Shown here: positions 55,062-64,000 of the stretch, piece by piece
How the letters are laid out: every line of letters starts with the position of its first letter
How positions within the stretch are numbered: the first letter of the stretch is position 1
Origin: Babesia bovis T2Bo
Taxonomy: Eukaryota > Apicomplexa > Aconoidasida > Piroplasmida > Babesiidae
Direction: 5' to 3'
Assembly: GCF_000165395.2 (NCBI RefSeq)
Contig: NW_026261571.1
Location: 1,512,501-1,576,500, forward strand
Length of the DNA stretch: 64,000 nucleotides
The notes under the pieces: model-generated
The model's database searches: none
Seen by the model: the letters and a program-made list of their open reading frames with translations, nothing else
What the model was told of the DNA's origin: nothing
Made by a program: the position numbers and the translations under genes

Positions 55062-57770
55062 TTAACCTTTCCTCCATTCCTCCTTTAAAGTTGTAGCCTC
55101 TAGCAGGTGAGCAAATGGTTTGTTGACCAATCGGTTGCTGGAAAGATGTTATAATAAAAAAAGATAAAACCCACCGCAACTTATAGTAGAATTTAAATGT
55201 TTGATGTGTATTTCCTTCTTGATCTATCACTGTTATATATGGATTCCCGCATAAATCAAGCAGTAATGAACCATGTACTCCAGACGACGAGGGCGACTGG
55301 GACGTTGTAGGCACTGCTTGATCAACTATAGCCAATCTATAGTGTTTCTTATCTCCAATATATGCCAGCAAATCATAAGTAGATACTTCAATGTCAGCCG
55401 TAAATGGAAACACTGATACATATGCTCTACAGCCAAGATTCTTTTTGAAATGAGCTATTTTTTGTATTTCGTCAGCTTCACGTCGCCAAGACACGTCTTT
55501 AAATTGAGAAATATGCCTCAAAAATACACGCATATCTTGCGTATGCCCATCTAGGTTGTTCAAAGCTGCACAGAGTACCTACACACACATCATGATTGAG
55601 GATTGGCAGATCATACCTGAAGATAGTGATCTTCGTTGTATTCCGGTTCATACAAACTATTAAAACGTGCAAGTAGTTTGTAAAAACAGATCGAATGCGG
55701 TGATATACCTATTGAGAAACTCAGCCAAAGTACCTTTCCAGTACTGCGAAGTTGCAGATCAGGTATTGAATCATTGATGTATTTCTCCAGCTTTTCCAAT
55801 AGTGGAACGTTGGACAGAGGGCCTCCAAATGACAGCATCTCCAACAGTTCTATGGTTGCAATCACGTCCATTGCTTCAATTTGCTGCAATGCCTTAAGCG
55901 CCAGTTGAGGTATAAGGGTCAGCCAAACATTCTGCTTTTTACATGCCATCAACAGTGTTACCAATTCTTCATATCCGATGTTACCGTCGTTGCTATTTCT
56001 ATTGATTGTATGCAAGCAGTTTTGCGCAATATTTTGATAAGATCCATCGAGAATAAAGAGCAACTGTATAGCTTGTTGACAATTCAGTTCTGATACTCCT
56101 TTAGCCTCTATTATGTCTATTGCATTTTTGATACACAATCCAACTTCCTTGGCGTAACTGAATGGTATATTAAAACATCACAGAAACTTACCGCGCCGCT
56201 GACAGAAGTTCAGTGTGATTTAACCATTTTGGGTTGTTTGCCTGTATATTTAATACCTTCTGGTAGAATCCGGTTAAAACTACTCCTTTCAAGCGTAAGG
56301 AGTCAAAAATACGCATTGTACTACGCGGATTAAATGATGCTGAGAGTGACTTGACTAAATAGTGAGCTAGAATGACATATATCTTTTCACCTGTGAAAAC
56401 TGAGTTCCTTATTTGACAACATACTCTTTGCACCGTCTAAACATATTAGACATTCCGCTACCAGATTCAGAGGCCACCTGAATGCCAATGTTTGTGGTAT
56501 ATTACGGATGAGACGGCCAAATGTTTTGCAATCGCTAAGGCCCAATTTGCTTAGTACCTGCATGTTATAATCGTAAGATGATCATGCTTACCACTAGAGA
56601 TTTGATTGGATAGCCATACTGCAAAGTGTACAGATATTTCCAGAGTTCAGTAGAAAAGCGTATGATCACTTCGCTTTGTATATTAAATATGTGATAAAAT
56701 TCACCTAGATCAATAAGATTAAAATATGTATACTGATGTAGTGTGGTAGGCATTTTTGATTCTAGACAACGCAAGTATGCACTTGACTTCACATCGAATC
56801 CATCTAATAGTTCCTTTATTTCAGACGCTGAAAATTCTCTTGAATAGTCCACTGAAGCACCAAACTCATCTAATTTATCGCGTGCATATAACGATTTCAC
56901 AAGATATCTTGCAAAATTACATACTTCGTCATCAGAGAAACAATCGAAATGATTGGCTATACGTTCCGAATAGTAGTCCAATATACGACCGTCACATACG
57001 GCGAGCTTTTGAAATGTATAAAGCAGATTATCCAATTCATTTTCTGTGATGAACACGTCCCCGTATACTATCTTAGTAACCATCTTGTGGTATATGGCTG
57101 GGAGGTCTTTAACATTCTGACCATAGAAAGTACATAATTTCAAGTAACACATCACGCAGTGGTATGGACTAACATTATCATCCAAACGAGCGAACATAAG
57201 TTCAAAAGATTCTTTACATGCAACCTTGATATTAGATGTATCGCCCAATGCTGTAGACCTAACTCTTGCATTAACAACTGAGACCATAGAACACAAGAAT
57301 TTGAAGCATTGTGTAGAATCAGTGAGATACTCAGCAATTCTGTTAACAAACCCAATAATCAGGCGTTTATCATGTTTATTTGGACCTATGTATCCTATGT
57401 ATTGCAATCTGATATTAAGGTCTTCGAATACTTGGCCAATATCCACTGCAGTAGCGTCATCGGACCCATCAGTGGATGGATGAGCAAATGATTGGTTTAA
57501 CACACCATCGTCCAACTTTTCTATTTTAACTAAATCCTTATGTGAAGTATCATATGAAACCAATGGTGGCTCATTTATTCCATGCAAATCCGCAGAATTG
57601 CACAGGATGTTTGAGTGTTGCCTTGTTATAGCTTGATAACAGCGATTCATGAATGTTTTAAACTGAGGGCGACTAAATGCTACATTTTTGGTAAACGTTT
57701 TACGACGCTTGTAGGCTAAACGACTCTGTACCTCCCATGGAGGAATGCATTTCTTAGGACAACCACGCAT
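55062..57770 (-). CDS. Unrecognised 843-residue helical protein, possible organellar RNA-related
   Basis: Six exons: 56592-57770, 56425-56557, 56192-56390, 55617-56157, 55175-55578 and 55062-55137. Introns are 34, 34, 34, 38 and 37 bp, all phase-consistent. The N-terminus (MRGCPKKCIPPWEVQSRLAY, then KRRKTFTKNVAF) is strongly basic, as in presequences. Residues ~150-600 are a regular array of helices with Leu/Ile every three to four residues, recalling the heptatricopeptide/FASTK-like repeats common in apicomplexan organellar RNA proteins. The C-terminal domain has alternating strands (RAYVSVFPFTADIEV, HYRLAIVDQAV) in the position where such proteins carry a RAP domain, but I cannot match RAP motifs. 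Confidence 0.72.
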
Positions 57771-58630
57771 CGTCAAAATTCAAAGCCATAAGCAATCGCA
57801 TTAACCACAAAAACATCATGGTCTATAGAATAGTGGCGTTTTATCCGTTAATACTACCAGGAAACCAAGAAGGCTGTATATAATTTTCTCAGGTGAAAAA
57901 TGTGAACATATAAATCTAATGCCTTGACTTCTCAGTACTTCATATTTACACATGTTGCTCAATTTGTATCGACTTTATTATAATAGAGCGTTACACAATT
58001 GCCATAACGGATGGGCATAATGTGTAAGCTTGGAGTTGTGTCTAATATCTGTAAATGCATGATATTACATACACATTGTCGAGTTAAATCGTTTAATTAT
58101 CCATTTTAAAAATGTGCTAATAATACCTTGCATCGTATTTGGTGTTCATACTGAATAGAAAAGTTATTGTTTACATCGCTCAGCTATGATTCACGAAGCA
58201 TTATCGCAGTCTCTTTTTGGTTCCTAATATGACATCATTGTGCATTATTCACCTACCCTAGCTATGTTTTGCCATTGTGATTTTAAAATAGTGTTTATAT
58301 ATACTGCACAAAACAGATATATAGCGTAATAAGCTTACACATCTATAACCAATATTATGTTAGACACCTGTGGAACAGATGCGATATATTGGTGTACAAT
58401 GTACACATCCTTTTTTAATGCAATATATTAGCGAGTGGTAAACTATAACTTATTATCATAATTAGAATCTAGACTTAAGGCATGTATAGATTCTACAAAC
58501 GTACGGTGGTATCATGATTCCTTCGAGCATTCAAAATCCTATTTTCTTATCTTCATGGAGGTGTTTTTAGATAACTTTTGTGTTACATTGCCAAGATTAA
58601 AGGGTGAATAAACTGGTATTTTGCAAGGAG
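57771..58630. other. Divergent spacer of about 0.86 kb
   Basis: AT-rich; no ORF, tRNA or clear repeat. Presumed to hold the promoters of the two flanking helical-protein genes. Confidence 0.5.
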
Positions 58631-60170
58631 ATGCCGTACAAAGCTGCAACTAACGTCCTTTCCATGGATGTAGTACAGTTGTCGAACTATGTTAGAAAGC
58701 GTTTCGACCTATCTCACGTAGGTACGGAGACTTTAGATGACATTCGTGATGTGTCATTTCGTATTTTGTCATTAAAGTCTGAGCTCGGCGACAATCGTAG
58801 GGAGCAGTTAAAGATACATTACAACTTGGTACAAGCGTACCATGGTGGATATTTCACTACTAAGGGTCTCCGTAGTGCATGTCTCGGCTTTCCGTATCTT
58901 TATCGATACTTTATTGACGGCATTCCTTCACTTGGAATCAAGGGACCATCTCCAGGTACACTCTCGAGTGATCAATTACTCTTTGATGCTGGTAGCTGTT
59001 TATCAGATGCATTTTTTAAAGGTGCTGTGGAACATTTTTCTCAGCTATCTACTGACGAAGTGACTAGGTTCCTCACTAAGGAGCATCAATATGGTGAACT
59101 AAATTTAATGTATAATATACACTTTTAGATCCTAACGTCAGGTTAAATAAGCTATACATCAAGTTGTTGTTCGAGTTACTTACGAAGAATGCGTTATTGC
59201 AGTCAGCAAAGTCTGACATCAAAATGGCATTGGAAAGACAGGTGACGACGTGGAACATTGAATATAAGGAAGGTTGCAACGTGGACAATCTGACTGGTAA
59301 CGTTCATTGATACAATGTATATACACTTCAGACATGTTGGCTGTAATATCTGGTGTTGGTGTGAAGCTACCAGAGATGATGCCAATAATCAATCGGATGA
59401 TAACCGATTATAAAGATCTTATACCAATCAACGGTACGTAGATTGTGATTATGTTATCATTTTTCGGCAGTTCAACTTTCGATGCTTTTTGCAGTTAGTT
59501 CTCATGTTGCTCATTGGGGTTATGATGACATGAGTACCATGCTCGTGGACCGTCTTTTGGACATTATGATTCATGCGGTGAGATGACACATAGCTTGGTC
59601 ATATTTTGTAGTATAAAAAGTTTGACTTGAAATTGTCATTATTGCTAATGTATTGTTTTGGGAATATAAGATTTTGCGACAATATGTTTGCTCATGTTCT
59701 TTTTCAAAATGTAATGCCTCGCATGTCTAAGATGAGGTAGGCAATGGGTATTTTACAGCATGGCAGTGACTGATCATCTTTATTTAAAAATTTAACTGGC
59801 AGTTTACTTATATTGTTGCATAATTGCAAGTGGACGTATATGACTTTTTCGCGTCCTGCCATTTGTTGTATAGTTATCTGAATGCACCAAGTGAAACACT
59901 TTACAGAATAGAGGATATGGCGCATCTACTTGAGACGTTTGTTAACGTGAACTTCAGCTACTCCCCGATAATAAAAGTAAGTTCTAATTTTGGCACTGTG
60001 GCAATTTTGCTAAAAGGAATTCACGATTTTACATCCACTATCTTCATTGACAGATACCGATAGGCATGTAATGGTTAGTTCGTTTTAAGTTGACCACGGA
60101 TTTGTTGCAGGCAGTGTTGTGCGATACGTTGCGCTACGAGGGCGCCAACGTATTTAAAAAGAATGCTTAA
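58631..60170 (+). CDS. Unrecognised 384-residue helical-repeat protein, eight exons
   Basis: Exons 58631-59093, 59129-59296, 59332-59433, 59495-59577, 59612-59736, 59874-59976 (5' edge uncertain), 60017-60067 and 60111-60170. Introns are 35, 35, 61, 34, 137 (tentative), 40 and 43 bp. Start MPYKAATNVLSMDVV. The protein is nearly all helical with repeats of about 35-40 residues (for example LRSACLGFPYLYRYF and LKLSLLLMYCFGNIRF), similar in style to the 843-residue protein upstream. A protein-like stretch at 59833-59873 (VDVYDFFASCHLL) is open in the frame of exon 6, so part of the tentative intron 5 may really be exon. No family assigned. Confidence 0.62.
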
Positions 60171-60264
60171 ACATTACTTAAGTCTATATGTTCATAGTCA
60201 TGATGCCAAAGTTTGCGGCAACGTATTGTCATCGGGCCTTAATGGGAGTCCTATCTATGAAATA

Positions 60265-62564
60265 TCACAATTTGGCATGTGTACGATTCCTGTTGAACTC
60301 TTTGCCCATACGCCTTAGATAATCCTTCGTACTTTCTGCTGAAATTGGCTTGACCACTGATCCTACTTTGATGCTTGTCTGGATAACGGTGAATGTGTTC
60401 AATATACAATTTACCTTTGGTTGTACCAGGGCTGAATGCATCTTTGTAGTGTTCCATTCCGGTCCAATGGTCATTTCCATTTTAGCGTTATATTCATGTC
60501 TTGTTTTAAATGGATGCGGCACCTTTCATAATATTTTTGGGAAAGACAGCAAAACATACCCGGTGTAAGAGGTACTTGTTCAGATGCGTCTCTTTATTGT
60601 TTGATATTTTCACCTTGCTTTTCTTGTTCTTTGGCACTTCCGGCTCGGTAGTTTTAGGAGCTTTATCTACAATTCCGAAACCCGTCCAGCTTCCCCAACC
60701 TTTTAGCTTGTTATCCGAATCTTCTACTGCTTCAACTTCATCGTCCGATAGATAATTTTCTTCTTCAGGTCTCGTCACAAACAGACGTTTGACCATTTCG
60801 TCTGTATCATTCTTTTTCTTTACGGGCCCCAAGTTCTTGATGAAGTTTTCTAATCCTGTATCTTCCGATAATATGACTCCCTTTAATGGATCAACACTTT
60901 CGGGTTTGGCATTATCCTTTTCAACTGGCGGTGTATCACATTTCGAACTAGCATGTGCACTGTTTTGTAATATCTCCTTTTCGGTATGCACGCTCCCCTG
61001 ATTTGTTGTCTCGATGTTTGTGGCTTGTGTTTTGTTACTTTCTTTAGCAGGTTCATCCACGTCGCCACCAAGAGCACGTTGTATCTCTTTCATAGCTTTG
61101 GCCAAATCATCATCACTGTTACGCATGTATACAGATTAACATATAAACCAACCTAATCTTAGTTTTTGTACCACTGGTGAATGTAATTTCAGTAGGATCG
61201 GGCTCTTCAGGTTCATCTTGACCTTCGTCATCTGAATCTGATTGCGGTAGTTCTTGTTCAAAAAAGTCATCTGCTTGATCGCGAAGGGAAATAGTCTGTT
61301 TATTTTCCACATTCCCTTCTTTTTGTTGTGCGATTTTTGTTTGTAACCCTTCTTTCATGAATTTTAATGCGAACAGTCCCTTTTGTGGCACTTCAGCTTC
61401 TGCAGGGTTTGATATTATTTGCAATTTGGCAAGCACCTCATCTTCCGGATCCGCGGGTTCATCTCCAGATTCAGATTCCGATTCGACTTGTTGTGGATCT
61501 TCTTCGTCCGACGACTCTTCCTTAGCGGCATCTATTGTATCTTTAATCAGATGCAGATCATCCTTCAATTGTTGTTGTGCACTAGATATTTGCTTCAGCA
61601 CACTGCGATCTCCAAAACGCATTGCCATCTTAGCCCACTTCTCCTGTGCTGCACGTTTCCTTAGAACACGATGTTTGGATCTTTTCTGCTCAAACGACTC
61701 TAACAGTTCCTTCGTAAGTTCTGGGTCCTGTGATTTTTCAATAAGTTTGGCGTATAGTTCTAAATCACGTTTCTTCTGTCGTTTGTGCCAATTCTTACTC
61801 TTGATACGATTGATGCGTTTTTGTTTACGCAAATCTCGTGCGTATAACGCTCGTTCATATGCAGCATTTGTATGATTTTCTAGTTCCTTTTCAAGATCTG
61901 TTTCAATATCTATTTCCGTTAACGACCCATACGTCGGGTCGTCCTTGTCTCCTGAGTCTCCATATGTGATATGTTTTTGCCTTTTTACGTGATGTAACAC
62001 TGGCTCCCATCGTTTTTCAACTTCTTTTTTAATGCTGGTGTATAGTTCTTTGCGTTCTTCTCTGTGCGTCTTAGTACGTGACTCTTCTTTGAACACTTCC
62101 GGTAGATCCTTGTGTATCGCACGGAATTTGTTAATTAAGGTAGTATACTTCGAGTCTCCATCCGTTGATTCCGTTATCCAATCAAAAGGCCTCACATCTT
62201 CATTTTCTACGTCCTCAGTAATGAGGTCCGCATCTTCTTCTTGGCGTACATATTTATCGAACTCATCACCATCGACGGGTTTACTTTTCCTAGAAGGGGC
62301 CTTCTCACTTATCTGTTCATTTTTAAGGGAAACCGGTTCTTCCACATCTTCCTCGTCCGCTTCTAGACTCTCATCGAATAAACAGTTCCAAAGTTCGCCG
62401 GTTCCTTCAGATTCTTCCTCGTCTTTATTTTGAAAAAACCGCCCGTATTTACGTTCGTCCTCTTCATCAAAAGCCTCACCTTCTGATATTTCTTCATCGT
62501 CAATGTGTTGTTTTCTCCTACGTATCTTCTGGCGACTATCGTCGCGAATACGCCCCTTAGCCAT
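60265..62564 (-). CDS. UTP14: UTP14, U3 snoRNP/small-subunit processome protein
   Basis: Four exons: 61153-62564, 60560-61115, 60415-60522 and 60265-60378. Introns are 37, 37 and 36 bp; product 729 residues. The start MAKGRIRDDSRQKIRRRK is followed by acidic Asp/Glu tracts. The core signature IKSKNWHKRQKKRD and the following RAAQEKWAKMAMRFGDRS are UTP14-specific. GWGSWTGFG (~570-580) and the C-terminal PHPFKTRHEYNAKM with TIGPEWNT complete the pattern. UTP14 activates the Dhr1/DHX37 helicase that removes U3 from pre-18S rRNA in the nucleolus. The open frame extends above 62564 only to a TTG. Length is close to the usual 750-900. Confidence 0.93.
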
Positions 62565-63283
62565 CGGTAACACAGTAAAGGCAGGGACAATCAACTGAAT
62601 AAATATTCACAAAAGATTCTATGGACGACATGTGCGATAGTAAAAATGATGTATATATGTTTTATAAGGGTTGGCAGCAGGGCATCAATGAGCGAACCAG
62701 TTCTACTTCCGTGGGCTGTACATAAATAATGCCACAAACACTATAAGTGTCAAAAAACAGTTATTAAATATATAATGCTACTATTAGCGTGATGTTGTGA
62801 TTAAAATATGGCAATAAATCTAAATTTATACAACATTGGTTAATGTGTCTGTTACTTAAACATGACCCAGCAACAGACTTCTATATTGTTGCATCAATAG
62901 GTATACAAGTATATGGTTTGTTTAACGTGTGTATATAAAAGTATGGATCGCATTTGTTCAATTTTAATCTTTGGAATTCCAGTAGAATTGCCATTGAGTA
63001 TTACGTCAATATATAGTATGCCTAAAGTTGTAATATTCAACATTGAGGTACGAATTAACCAACACCAGGGTTAGATTACCTTTTTGATTCATATAGTTGC
63101 GTAGTTAATAGATTGTTTCCTATATCAGAATGACACTACAAACCACGAGGCAACGTCATCACGGGCCCGTTTTCCACCTAAAAGCGCTATTTAATGTCAC
63201 CATTATGTCAGAAAAAATTTTAAAATAAATATTGATATGCCCTGTGGCGTTATTTCACAGGATGAACGGTTGATTTGATAACT
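62565..63283. other. Divergent spacer between UTP14 and ADA2
   Basis: About 0.7 kb, AT-rich, no supported gene. It presumably carries both promoters. Confidence 0.5.
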
Positions 63284-64000
63284 ATGGACGCGGTAGCGAA
63301 ACGTAACTTTCCTACCGCGGGGAAGGGCCGCGGCGCCGATGCTCAAGCGAAAGACGGACCTAGATCCACTGTAAAAGCGATTGGACCGTACGTACAATGC
63401 AATATATGCGGTAGACTATGTTCTCGCCGTGGTCACATAAAGTGTGCCGAGTGCAAGGAATTTCATCTTTGTGTGAAATGCTTTTCTCAAGGACTCGAGA
63501 AACCTATTGAAGATGCCCAATCTAAGTCATTTGTTCAACTTCCTGTTACTTCTGGTGCCCGGGAGCATAAAAATGACCACAAGTACACTCCTGTTGGTCC
63601 TAATGACTTTGCATTATTCACTAAAGACTGGAGTGCAGAGCAGGAGATGCTTCTGGTGGACGGTATTGCTAAGTACGGTCTGGGCAATTGGCCCGAGATT
63701 AGTGATATGGTATCAATGACTTCCGTTGGCTACAAGCCATGGGAGGAGTGCCAGCAGCATTACTACAATATATATCTCAACTCTCCCACCGCTCCATTAC
63801 CTGATATGACGAGTGTGATACACGGTCCGAATGGTGAGCCTATTCCCGTTCCTCGCAGTACTGAGGTTCCTCCGGAGGAGGATCCACAGGCGTCTCAACC
63901 CACCAAGCCTGCTAATAAGCCACAAGTTGTTGGCTACTGGCCCCTTCGGGGTGATTTTGACATTGAGTATGACAACGATGCGGAGTTAATATTAGCTGAT
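63284..64000 (+). CDS. ADA2: ADA2-type transcriptional coactivator, N-terminal part (cut by window edge)
   Basis: Open from ATG 63284 to the window end (239 residues). A ZZ zinc finger begins near residue 39 ([20 protein letters not shown], then FHLCVKCF). A SANT/Myb domain follows ([20 protein letters not shown], then NWPEI, then [10 protein letters not shown]), and then the ADA2 signature [18 protein letters not shown]. The ZZ-SANT-RGDF order is unique to ADA2. It anchors GCN5 in SAGA/ADA histone acetyltransferase complexes and boosts nucleosomal acetylation. The N-terminal 35 residues are basic and rich in Gly and Ala. The C-terminal SWIRM domain, if present, lies outside the window. Confidence 0.95.
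   Translation, partial: MDAVAKRNFPTAGKGRGADAQAKDGPRSTVKAIGPYVQCNICGRLCSRRGHIKCAECKEFHLCVKCFSQGLEKPIEDAQSKSFVQLPVTSGAREHKNDHKYTPVGPNDFALFTKDWSAEQEMLLVDGIAKYGLGNWPEISDMVSMTSVGYKPWEECQQHYYNIYLNSPTAPLPDMTSVIHGPNGEPIPVPRSTEVPPEEDPQASQPTKPANKPQVVGYWPLRGDFDIEYDNDAELILAD

Noticed and set aside
61357..61875. Long plus-strand ORF of 172 codons
   Set aside because: Antisense shadow of UTP14; its Ser/Cys-rich product arises from the reverse complement of acidic and Arg/Lys codons.
1..64000. CRISPR arrays, bacterial operons, transposons, viral genes or telomeric repeats
   Set aside because: I looked for spaced direct repeats, Shine-Dalgarno-led gene strings, integrase/transposase/reverse-transcriptase motifs and tandem TTAGGG-like runs and saw none. 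Gene structure is eukaryotic throughout.

Overview
The window reads as gene-dense nuclear DNA of an apicomplexan piroplasm, most likely Babesia sensu lato or a close relative. Three things support this: about 70 GT-AG introns that I could place by hand, most only 33-39 bp long; short spacers between protein genes on both strands; and apicomplexan-specific genes, namely a myosin F with C-terminal WD40 repeats, a GAPM-like six-pass membrane protein and an apicoplast-style leader on a bacterial-type tyrosyl-tRNA synthetase. There are no bacterial operons, CRISPR arrays, insertion sequences or viral genes. The species cannot be fixed from sequence alone.

Layout. 1-632: N-terminal part of an M16 zinc protease, cut by the window edge. 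1206-4144: organellar Hsp90 (TRAP1 type) and the AP-1 sigma adaptin, tail to tail with overlapping stop codons. 4778-7244: an unrecognised 675-residue protein and a possible small gene. 7950-14600: MLH1 mismatch repair, Ran GTPase and the THO subunit THOC1/HPR1. 15215-20984: a ten-exon polytopic membrane protein, then tyrosyl-tRNA synthetase only three bases away tail to tail. 21799-28071: GAPM-like protein, a large unknown protein, AP-4 sigma adaptin and eIF4A-III. 28533-37370: two unknown multi-exon genes, a disordered basic protein, an F-box/WD-like protein, a small secreted protein and an RBBP4/MSI1-type histone chaperone. 37667-46774: myosin F, tRNA-Gly(CCC) and phosphoinositide phospholipase C. 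46878-54475: a possible tiny membrane protein, a tandem pair of paralogous membrane proteins with matching exon structure, and an unknown seven-exon gene. 54543-60170: a two-pass Cys-rich membrane protein and two helical proteins of unknown function. 60265-64000: UTP14 of the small-subunit processome, and the start of the SAGA/ADA coactivator ADA2.

Most genes are housekeeping: chaperone, vesicle coats, mismatch repair, nuclear transport, mRNP export, exon junction complex, ribosome biogenesis and chromatin. The parasite-specific layer is the myosin F, GAPM-like protein, PI-PLC, the secreted protein and the membrane-protein pair. Splice sites were assigned by eye from GT-AG boundaries, phase continuity and, where available, family similarity. 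Boundaries flagged as uncertain need transcript data. Only ATG starts were accepted.
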